6,232 nucleotides of DNA, from positions 1-6,232 of the forward strand of contig CAIRAS010000397.1 in NCBI GenBank assembly GCA_903876615.1, in the 5' to 3' direction. This document shows, one piece after another, positions 1-4,684 of the stretch (positions are counted from its first letter, which is position 1; each line of letters begins with the position of its first letter). The position numbers were made by a program, and so were the translations under genes. The notes under the pieces were generated by a model. The model was not told the DNA's origin, did not search any database, and saw only the letters and a program-made list of their open reading frames with translations. Source of the stretch: an uncultured Holophagaceae bacterium. Lineage in GTDB: Bacteria; Acidobacteriota; Holophagae; Holophagales; Holophagaceae.

Positions 1-210
1 AATGATATAAACTGGGATAATATTTCAAATGAGTTAGGTCTAAATGGTTCAGTAGAAATCAATCGTATCATGAAAAATATGGTGAAATTAATAACAGCCG
101 AGGTAATGATAAAACATGAGCTGATAGAGAGAGTTGCGAATAATCAGGTATCTTACATTCCCGAAGCATACTCAAAAAGTGGTAAAAGGATGAAGCTATT
201 GTGTGACTAA
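1..210 (+). CDS. C-terminal 69 residues of an unrecognised protein (5' end outside window)
   Basis: Frame 1 is open from the left edge to a TAA at 208-210, giving 69 residues of the C-terminus; the start lies outside the window. The visible part is charged and mostly helical in look, with a segment around residues 23-48 rich in Met, Lys, Ile and Glu, and it ends in a basic stretch (KSGKRMKLLCD). It uses AT-rich codons (ATA, AAT, TTA), unlike the GC-rich genes from 1539 onward, so it belongs with the AT-rich accessory segment. I do not recognise the family. It sits just upstream of the structured non-coding stretch and reads the same way, so it could be a protein partner of that RNA, but this is only positional inference. 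An open frame this long at the edge of AT-rich DNA, where stops are frequent, is the main support for it being a real gene. Confidence 0.6.
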   Translation, partial: NDINWDNISNELGLNGSVEINRIMKNMVKLITAEVMIKHELIERVANNQVSYIPEAYSKSGKRMKLLCD

Positions 211-228
211 ACGCTTCTATGTATTTTT

Positions 229-234
229 TATAAT
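229..234 (+). promoter_or_regulatory. Candidate -10 box upstream of the structured non-coding region
   Basis: The hexamer is an exact TATAAT, 18 bases after the stop of the partial gene and inside an AT-rich stretch (221-245). A start site about 7 bases downstream would fall near 241, just before the inverted-repeat-rich region. No good -35 box is present at 16-18 bases upstream (ACTAAA or GACTAA), so it may be an extended or activator-dependent promoter, or chance in AT-rich DNA. The six-T run at 224-229 is not preceded by a clear hairpin, so I do not call a terminator here. Confidence 0.3.
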
Positions 235-477
235 TATTATTTACTATGTCGAAACCATAAATCTCTTATATACCTAATGGATGCCCAGTAAAGATTTTCC
301 AGAGGCTCACAACATCCAATAAATCATCAAAGACCTTCAATAAAAGGCTAGAACCAAAAGTAACCGAGGAATGATAGCGGCAATGCTGAGGGAAAAAAGT
401 TAAATGAGTAATGGCAGCTTGTTAACAGTTTGGAGCCCATTACAATCCATAATAGGTCATGGATAGTCCGATAGAGC

Positions 478-584
478 TATTACGCTGGCTCATTAGGATA
501 CCGCCGGAACCCTAATATACGGGTGGAACATGCTGCTGAGTGCCACAATCCGACCAGGCACGAAACACTAGGCAGAGCGTAATG
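478..584 (+). other. Multibranch RNA domain with a hairpin-loop pseudoknot
   Basis: A closing helix pairs 478-486 with 576-584 (ATTACGCT with AGCGTAAT plus one T.G pair). Inside it lie two elements. The first is a hairpin 492-497/511-516 (ATTAGG/CCTAAT) whose loop bases CCGCC (501-505) can pair with GGTGG (522-526), an H-type pseudoknot. The second is a stem 533-537/571-575 that continues, across a small internal loop, into GTGCC/GGCAC (540-544/557-561). The second stem ends exactly where the closing helix begins (575/576), so the two could stack coaxially. The hexamer GTCCGA occurs on both flanks (466-471 and 584-589). This is the most coherent part of the left half of the candidate RNA. Confidence 0.45.
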
Positions 585-610
585 TCCGAATACTCAAGCT
601 ATGAAGTATT

Positions 611-679
611 GATACCATGTGATTTCCTACTGAACATCGGTAGCCTCTTGGGTTGATTTCAGTAGGGAATCACTGTATC
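611..679 (+). other. Long RNA hairpin, 16 continuous base pairs plus extensions
   Basis: Bases 619-634 pair with 658-673 over 16 positions with a single G.U (T625/G667). After a small asymmetric internal loop the helix continues outward as GATAC/GTATC (611-615/675-679), and inward as ATCGG/TTGAT (636-640/653-657, two G.U pairs), leaving a 12-base apical loop. It is not followed by a T-run, so it does not look like an intrinsic terminator. A smaller hairpin, AATACT/AGTATT (589-594/605-610), abuts its 5' side. The 3' arm's outer GTATCC (675-680) could alternatively pair with GGATAC at 824-829, just before the second domain. Confidence 0.55.
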
Positions 680-829
680 CAAAGCCTAAGCTTAGAAGTA
701 GAAACGAAATATAAATATAAATTATATATATGATACTCATGTTTTATCTGAAATTCTCTTGTACTCAAAATACTACTATTCACTAATAATCATTCCCTTC
801 TTAGCAAGTATAAACATTGTCGTGGATAC

Positions 830-1078
830 GGTTAACCCTCAAGAATGGGCTTATAGGGCATCCGGCCCTACCCGGAGTGCCCCCCTGGCCTTAAACGCTG
901 AGAATCAATCGCATCTATAAGCCAACTATAAACAAGGTTTAACAGCCAGAAAGGTTGATTCCCTCCTTCCTGAGTGCAGAAAAGGGCATAAACCGCAGAG
1001 TCGGCACCCTATAATGACAGGCATATAAGCACTTAGCCTGACATGGAGGGTTGGTCCGGCTTGAAGGCCATTATATGC
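830..1078 (+). other. Second RNA domain with interleaved helices (pseudoknots)
   Basis: A closing helix of 11 pairs joins 830-840 to 1046-1056, with perfect AACCCTC/GAGGGTT plus a G.U-rich extension. Within it are three strong helices in interleaved order: 848-856/915-923 (GGCTTATAG/CTATAAGCC, perfect 9), 886-889+891-896/937-942+945-948 (10 pairs) and 902-910/953-961 (9 pairs, one G.U). A GC-rich hairpin occupies 857-881. Near the 3' end CAGGC/GCCTG (1018-1022/1036-1040) has a loop containing ATATAA that can pair with TTATAT at 1071-1076. That pairing extends to an 8-bp helix, 1021-1028/1071-1078, if the hairpin opens. Not all helices can coexist, so some are alternative states, tertiary contacts or intermolecular contacts. 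Confidence 0.45.
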
Positions 1079-1085
1079 GACCGAG

Positions 1086-1538
1086 TCTCAACAAATGTGA
1101 CTTCTGTTTACGGATATGGAATTACTATTTTCTTATCTTCTGAAAGTTCTTGACAGAATAATCCTTCTGTGATTTTCCATCCCAATTTCCTAGCTTGGAA
1201 GATTGATCAGATTTCCAATCTTCCAGAGAAGAAAGATTCTTCTGGAATCCTGAGAGCACAAATTATTTTTGTCCCAGTTTTGACAGACCATTTTTCAGCA
1301 AGAATTTTAGAGTTTCAAAGTAATCTAAGATCATTAATTGCAATTCTTAAATATAGCTTACTGGGCCTCCCTACTCCTCCTTTACGCTTATGGATCACCT
1401 ACCTCGGGAACTGAGCTCTGAGCGGGTAGATCGAGGGGTCTGAATCCAGATCTTTTCCTGACGGCTCCCTTTCCCGACAGGGGTTCTGGACCCATATTGA
1501 AGGTTGCGCAAGTGCGCCCCAGGGAAAGGGGAAACGCC
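1086..1538. other. Gene-free stretch containing the AT-rich to GC-rich junction and small hairpins
   Basis: I see no convincing gene here. Inverted repeats include ACAGAA/TTCTGT (1153-1158/1165-1170), a perfect 10-bp stem 1196-1205/1216-1225, and TTCCAG/CTGGAA (1221-1226/1242-1247), which competes with the second for the same bases. A 10-base palindrome AATTGCAATT lies at 1336-1345. Composition changes sharply around 1365-1400. In the GC-rich part a stem TCCAGA/TCTGGA (1445-1450/1485-1490) encloses CCTG/CAGG (1457-1460/1478-1481), close upstream of the next gene. TTGACAGA occurs twice (1150-1157, 1280-1287) without a matching -10 box. No tRNA, integrase or obvious direct-repeat attachment site marks the junction. 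Confidence 0.5.
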
Positions 1539-2102
1539 ATGCCAGCGCTCACCAGACTTGAGACCACCCCCCTCACGTGGCAGAGGGTCGCCGGGACCCG
1601 CCTGGCCTTCGCCCTGCACGCAAAGGAAGGCATCGTCGCCACCCTCACCTTCCAGCCCGGGGACACCACCCTGGCCCGGGTGGAAACCGCCGACGGAGCC
1701 TGGACCCTGATGCACCGGGGCTTCCCTTCAGACACCGTGACCCTCAGGCTGCTCGACTCCCGGGTGGATCTGGCCACCTTCCACCCCCATCCCCTGGGGC
1801 ACGGGGAGCTGGTCTTTCTGAGTGGAGAGACCTTTGACTGGATCCGCCTGGAGGAGGCTGAGGGCGGCGCAGCCTTCCTCGACCAGGACGGGATGACCGT
1901 CGTCCGCCTCACGCTGCGGCCGGACACCTCCCACAGGATGATCCCGGATGAGCCCATCCTCGCCCTGGCGGAGGTGGGGCTGCCGCACCGGCTCCTGCCG
2001 GCGGGACCGGCGCTGCTGGCCGCTGTGGGCTGGTACCTGCTGCGGGTCGAAGCCCTGCTCGAGCAGTCCGATCAGGCGGCGGGAACCTCCCTGCAGTTCT
2101 AG
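1539..2102 (+). CDS. Hypothetical protein, possibly a tubby C-terminal/LURP-one-like beta fold
   Basis: The frame encodes 187 residues from ATG 1539. A TTG 14 codons upstream is possible, but AAGGGG seven bases before the ATG and the weak sequence of the extension favour 1539. The body (residues about 10-125) is a run of short beta-like segments with periodic Gly/Asp turns, for example VATLTFQPGD, GAWTLMHRGF and GELVFLSGETFDWIRL, followed by AAFLDQDG. The C-terminus has a hydrophobic stretch (residues about 151-170, ending AAVGWYLLRV). This order resembles widespread bacterial proteins of unknown function thought to share the tubby-C/LURP-one fold; that similarity is from memory, and weak. 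No signal peptide or catalytic motif is visible. Composition is typical of the high-GC host. It is the first gene after the composition junction and converges on the small gene at 2356-2643. Confidence 0.75.
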   Translation: MPALTRLETTPLTWQRVAGTRLAFALHAKEGIVATLTFQPGDTTLARVETADGAWTLMHRGFPSDTVTLRLLDSRVDLATFHPHPLGHGELVFLSGETFDWIRLEEAEGGAAFLDQDGMTVVRLTLRPDTSHRMIPDEPILALAEVGLPHRLLPAGPALLAAVGWYLLRVEALLEQSDQAAGTSLQF

Positions 2103-2104
2103 TG

Positions 2105-2357
2105 GTGCCCGCGCGAAATAGTCGGACCATTCGACCCGCCCCTGGGCACTCCGCGGCGGGGGTCTGGGGAGAGGCTCCAGGTCTGCGAGCCAAAGCGAGC
2201 AGGAGCACGCCCTGCGTGCGAGACCTGGAGGGCCGTGCCCCCAGTGGAGTGACAGCCTCAGCGCGTCTGCGCACTGGGGCGCTAGAGGGGCTTTGCCCCG
2301 ATGGAAGTGCACCTCGCCGTCACCAGCTTGACCCAGGTATTTCAGGCGAGGTGCACT
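2105..2357. repeat. Four consecutive inverted repeats filling the convergent intergenic spacer
   Basis: The spacer between two convergent genes folds almost throughout. Repeat 1 is GTGCCC/GGGCAC (2105-2110/2144-2149) enclosing GTCG/CGAC (2121-2124/2132-2135). Repeat 2 is a perfect 10-bp CTCCAGGTCT/AGACCTGGAG (2175-2184/2221-2230) enclosing GCAGG/CCTGC (2199-2203/2211-2215). Repeat 3 is CCCCAGTG/CACTGGGG (2239-2246/2272-2279). Repeat 4 is a perfect 13-bp AGTGCACCTCGCC/GGCGAGGTGCACT (2306-2318/2345-2357) with a 26-base loop, and it reaches into the stop codon of the small gene. None is followed by a T-run on either strand. They may be transcription or mRNA 3' end structures, REP-like elements, or a small structured RNA. 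Short inverted repeats are common in GC-rich DNA; the 10- and 13-bp perfect arms are the strongest evidence. Confidence 0.6.
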
Positions 2358-2643
2358 AGCTTCGGCCGGGACCGGGATCCGGGTCGATGGCCAGGCTCAC
2401 CAGCGGCGAGCGCGAGCCTGCGGGGAAGACCAGCTTGTAGGTCCCCGAACCCGGGAAGATCTCACTGGGATGACCGTCGGGATCGATGAGCGTGCAGGGA
2501 CGGGAGTCCACCTCGATGGAGAGCACCCAGGTCTGGCCATTCCGATGGAACTCGGTGTCCCACAGGCGATGCTGGATCCTGGCCCCGGGCTTGGCGGGGG
2601 TCTTCTTGCGCGGGGTGAGTGTGGAATGCGGAGCCGTAGCCAT
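2356..2643 (-). CDS. Small hypothetical protein (95 aa)
   Basis: ATG at 2643 is preceded by AGGAGA with a seven-base gap, a good ribosome binding site, and the frame closes at a TAG (2356-2358). The product has a basic, Pro/Lys-rich and probably disordered N-terminus (residues 1-22), then a small beta-rich domain (about 23-88) with Trp28, Trp39 and a single Cys50, and a Pro/Gly-rich tail. There is no signal peptide or membrane segment, so it is probably cytoplasmic. I do not recognise the family. A second frame starting at an ATG inside the same ribosome-binding region (MEEWLRL...) gives an Arg/Pro-rich low-complexity product and looks like a shadow. The gene is divergent from the SPOR-protein gene, and the 198-base spacer holds a likely promoter with palindromes, suggesting that its expression is controlled. 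Confidence 0.7.
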   Translation of the reverse strand: MATAPHSTLTPRKKTPAKPGARIQHRLWDTEFHRNGQTWVLSIEVDSRPCTLIDPDGHPSEIFPGSGTYKLVFPAGSRSPLVSLAIDPDPGPGRS

Positions 2644-2672
2644 TCTTCCATCTCCTGTTTCGGATCAACCCC

Positions 2673-2721
2673 TGGCAAACATCACTGCCAACACGATTGT
2701 TTCAAACAGATGATCTGTCAA
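2673..2721 (-). promoter_or_regulatory. Candidate promoter with three palindromes upstream of the small gene
   Basis: On the - strand a perfect TTGACA -35 hexamer (2721-2716) is followed after 17 bases by AATCGT (2698-2693), a weak -10 with three matches to consensus; transcription would start about 45 bases before the ATG at 2643. Three palindromes fall here: CAGATGATCTG (2707-2717), TGTTTCAAACA (2698-2708), which overlaps it by two bases, and TGGCA-8-TGCCA (2673-2677/2686-2690). The first two cover the -35 edge and spacer, the third the expected start-site area, so repressor or activator binding is plausible. The site is a locally AT-richer island in GC-rich DNA, which supports a regulatory role. 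Confidence 0.4.
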
Positions 2722-2841
2722 GGTCCAGGGCTCCGGAGGCGGTGAGCCGGGGACCTTCCCGAGGGTGCTCGAACGCAGCCTCGCCAGGACCTGGGCAGCC
2801 GAGGGGCGCGGGAACCCCGCCACCCGAGGTAGACTCGCCCT

Positions 2842-4035
2842 ATGTATCCCCTGCTCGCTCTGACCACGGTCCTCTGCCTCGCCCAGGCCCCGACGCCCTG
2901 CACCTTGACCCTCGAGCCCAGCGAGATCCGGCCCGGCGATTCCGTGCTGCTCACCTGGTCCTGCACCCAAGTGCCCCGGATCCGCCTCGAACCTGGCGGC
3001 ATGATCCTCCCGGGCCGCTCCCAGGTCACGCTGCGCCCGGGCTACACCACAACCTACCGAGTCTTCGACGCCCGCCCGGGCGGCCCGGAACTGGGGCACG
3101 CCGAAGTGCGCGTCACTCCGGGACTCCCGCTGGGTGAGCCCGCCCGCATCTGCGCCTTCGACGCCAGTGCCCGGGCGGTGCTGCCGGGTGAGCCGGTGGT
3201 GCTCAAGTGGGAGTGCGCCGGCAGCGCCAAGGTCCGCCTGGAACCCGGCGGCATGGAGCTGGATGGCAAGAGCGAGGTGATCGTCACGCCCATGGAGAAC
3301 ACCCGCTACACCATCACCGCCAACAACGCCGCCGGGGGGCAGAGCCGCACCCTGGAAGTCGCGGTGCTGGGCCCGGGCGTGGGTGCCCTGCCGCTCCCGG
3401 CGGTGGCCTGCACCTTCACCGCCAGCCGCCAGGTCGTGAAGCCCGGGGAGCAGGTGGAGCTGCGCTGGTCCTGCCAGGGCAATGCCAAGGTCCACCTGGA
3501 ACCCGGTGGCCTGGAGCTGGATGGCCAGTCCAGCATCGCCGTGGTCCCGGACCGGACCACGGTCTATACGCTGAGCGTCAGCAACCTCATGGGCGGCTCC
3601 TCCCGCAGCCTGGAAGTCCGCGTGGAGGAACCCCGGATCGTGCTGAGCGAAAAGGATTTGGCCGAGCCCGAGGAGGCCCTCAAGCCCCTGGACCGCATGG
3701 ACCTGCCCGAGGCCCTGCACCGGGGCGAGGCCCTGCGCGCTGCCGCGCCCCAGGGCTCCTGGACCCTGCGCCTGGTGGTCTCGGGTCCCGCCAGCGGCCT
3801 GAAGCAGGTGGCCCGCGTGGCGGGAGCCAAGGCTCACGAGATCCTGATCCTCCCCTTCCCCCGGCGGGACGGTATCCGGTTCTGGCAGGCCTGCTACGGC
3901 ACCTACCCCAGCTCGGCCGCAGCCTCAAGGGCCTGGCAGAGCGCCCCCACGGCCCTGCGGCAGACCTTCAAGGATGCCTTCCCCCAGCGCCTACCCCCGA
4001 AACCAAAGCCCGCCCCAGGGGCAGCCGCCGATTAG
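2842..4035 (+). CDS. Secreted protein with three Ig-like repeats and a C-terminal SPOR-like domain
   Basis: The 397-residue product starts at ATG 2842; an in-frame TAG a few codons upstream rules out a longer N-terminus. Residues 1-16 are hydrophobic and end in AQA, a plausible Sec signal peptide, though without the usual basic n-region; no lipobox is present. Three Ig/PKD-like repeats follow (about 17-93, 100-178, 187-264), each with two cysteines exactly 21 apart (C20/C41, C104/C125, C190/C211), a LT/LKW/LRWSC-type strand and the signature LEPGG (49-53, 133-137, 219-223). After an acidic linker (265-300), residues about 306-383 look like a SPOR domain: SWTLRLVVSG, a helix, then IRFWQACYGTYPSSAAASRAW. 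SPOR domains bind denuded peptidoglycan, so a periplasmic, wall-associated role is the best inference. The tail is Pro/Lys/Ala-rich. The ribosome binding site is weak (GAGG 12 bases upstream). Confidence 0.85.
   Translation: MYPLLALTTVLCLAQAPTPCTLTLEPSEIRPGDSVLLTWSCTQVPRIRLEPGGMILPGRSQVTLRPGYTTTYRVFDARPGGPELGHAEVRVTPGLPLGEPARICAFDASARAVLPGEPVVLKWECAGSAKVRLEPGGMELDGKSEVIVTPMENTRYTITANNAAGGQSRTLEVAVLGPGVGALPLPAVACTFTASRQVVKPGEQVELRWSCQGNAKVHLEPGGLELDGQSSIAVVPDRTTVYTLSVSNLMGGSSRSLEVRVEEPRIVLSEKDLAEPEEALKPLDRMDLPEALHRGEALRAAAPQGSWTLRLVVSGPASGLKQVARVAGAKAHEILILPFPRRDGIRFWQACYGTYPSSAAASRAWQSAPTALRQTFKDAFPQRLPPKPKPAPGAAAD
3226..3528 (+). repeat. Near-identical DNA within Ig-like repeats 2 and 3
   Basis: The 45 bases at 3226-3270 and at 3484-3528 differ at only four positions and lie 258 bases (86 codons) apart, coding for the AKVxLEPGGxELDGxS core of repeats 2 and 3. 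Two of the four differences change only Met/Leu and Lys/Gln, one changes Arg/His and one is silent. Repeat 1 is clearly more diverged at the same core. This suggests that repeats 2 and 3 come from a later duplication or have exchanged sequence. Confidence 0.75.
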
Positions 4036-4041
4036 CGGTCG

Positions 4042-4078
4042 TAACAAAACCCGACTTAGCCGCGATGGGGTTTTGTTA
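4042..4078. terminator. Bidirectional terminator-like hairpin between convergent genes
   Basis: TAACAAAACCC (4042-4052) and GGGTTTTGTTA (4068-4078) form a perfect 11-bp inverted repeat with a 15-base loop, six bases past the stop of the SPOR-protein gene and seven before the stop of the - strand gene. The arms carry A- and T-tracts in both directions, so transcripts from either side would end in a stem with a U-rich 3' arm. There is no separate T-run after the stem, so it is not fully canonical. Its position exactly between converging genes supports a shared terminator. Confidence 0.7.
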
Positions 4079-4085
4079 GGACCTC

Positions 4086-4604
4086 TTAGTTCCGGATGAC
4101 TTCGACCTCGAAGTCCTCGCCCATCATGTTGGCGTCCAGGGTGTCGACGATGAAGTAGATGGTGCGGGTCTCCTGCTTCGGATTCTTGTAGCTGGCCCGG
4201 GGTTCCCCACTGGGAATGCGGTTCTGGAGCAGACCCTCCTCCAGGTCTCCCCAGGCATTCACGCCCAGCACCCGGAACCACCCCTTCCGGCCCTCCACCA
4301 CCTGCACCCGCACACTCTCACCGGCAGGCACCTCGATGGCGTAGGCGCGCCAGCCGCTGATGTCGGGGACCTTGTCCTTCACCCGCAGGCTGCCGGCGGG
4401 CAGCTGCAGCGCCGGAATCCCGGGGCCCTTGCGCGCCTGGCGGCGCATGGCGCTGATCATGCCTCCGTCGCCCCCCCCATCGGGGCCCCGGGGAACCATG
4501 GGACCCCGGGCTGCGGCGGGCAGGTCCTTGGCGTCCACCACCGGCAGCACCGCGGTCGCGGGCTGAACCAAGAGCATCGGGATCGTGCAGAGCCAGGGGA
4601 TCAT
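4086..4604 (-). CDS. Exported protein of unknown function with a C-terminal beta domain
   Basis: I choose the ATG at 4604 because GGAGG (4614-4610) precedes it by five bases and the product then begins with a signal peptide; an upstream TTG at 4640 would add 12 residues and bury that signal. The protein has 172 residues: a hydrophobic signal (1-18, MIPWLCTIPMLLVQPATA) likely cut near ATA/VL, a Gly/Pro-rich flexible linker (about 32-62), and a beta-rich domain (about 65-172) with GWRAYAIEVPAG, SVRVQVVEG, KGWFRVLGVNAWG and RTIYFIVDT, ending EDFEVEVIRN. The strand pattern and final segment loosely resemble PPC-type pre-peptidase beta-sandwich domains, but there is no catalytic domain. It lies 80 bases downstream of lpxB on the same strand with no clear terminator between, so it may be cotranscribed. 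Function unknown; periplasm or outer surface is inferred. Confidence 0.75.
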   Translation of the reverse strand: MIPWLCTIPMLLVQPATAVLPVVDAKDLPAAARGPMVPRGPDGGGDGGMISAMRRQARKGPGIPALQLPAGSLRVKDKVPDISGWRAYAIEVPAGESVRVQVVEGRKGWFRVLGVNAWGDLEEGLLQNRIPSGEPRASYKNPKQETRTIYFIVDTLDANMMGEDFEVEVIRN

Positions 4605-4684
4605 GAGCGCCTCCACGCCTTGAGATGTCCTGAGGGCCAACTTGGTGCCGCGGAAGGTGCTCCGTTACCTGGACAGCCCCCGGG

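Larger units (their letters stand above)
241..1085 (+). ncRNA. Candidate large structured non-coding RNA, family unknown
   Basis: No credible ORF occurs on either strand across this stretch, yet it is dense in long-range complementarity. Visible helices are 278-283/313-318, 445-450/459-464, 478-486/576-584, 492-497/511-516, 501-505/522-526, 533-537/571-575, 540-544/557-561, 589-594/605-610, 611-615/675-679, 619-634/658-673, 848-856/915-923, 857-865/872-881, 886-896/937-948, 902-910/953-961, 830-840/1046-1056, 1018-1022/1036-1040 and 1021-1028/1071-1078. Several cross each other, implying pseudoknots or alternative folds. The single interior mismatches of the 16-bp helix (T625/G667) and of the 902/953 helix (T909/G954) are G.U on the + strand but would be A.C on the other, so the + strand is the likely RNA. 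An AT-rich linker (about 700-815) separates two folded halves. Length and ornateness recall ROOL, GOLLD and OLE RNAs, often found in phages or accessory DNA, but I recognise no family-specific sequence. Both ends are estimates. Confidence 0.45.

Noticed and set aside
372..404. Ten-codon ORF starting at ATG 372 after a GAGGA
   Set aside because: It is too short to support without expression data, and the SD-like sequence abuts the start codon with no spacing.
241..1085. Group I or group II intron, tmRNA or RNase P RNA
   Set aside because: I found no domain V-like AGC...GTT hairpin with matching arms, no GTGYG 5' end, no group I P/Q/R/S core and no T-loop or CCA end. RNase P-like fragments such as ATACCGCC occur without the GGAAAGTCC core.
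1150..1285. Two TTGACA boxes (1150-1155 and 1280-1285) as promoters
   Set aside because: At 16-18 bases downstream neither has a hexamer close to TATAAT (TTTTCC and AATTTT at 17), so they are not reported as promoters.
1..1400. CRISPR array or tandem repeats in the AT-rich part
   Set aside because: The only direct repeats seen are 6-8 bases long (GTCCGA, TTGACAGA), with no regular spacing.
1169..1414. 81-residue GTG-start ORF
   Set aside because: It has no ribosome binding site, runs through several inverted repeats, and crosses the AT/GC composition junction with a change in codon use midway, which a single real gene would not show.
2665..3837. 390-residue ORF on the - strand
   Set aside because: It lies antisense to the Ig/SPOR protein gene. 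The sense frame has a signal peptide, regular repeats and a domain match, whereas this one is Gly/Ala/His-rich without motifs, the usual shadow in GC-rich DNA.
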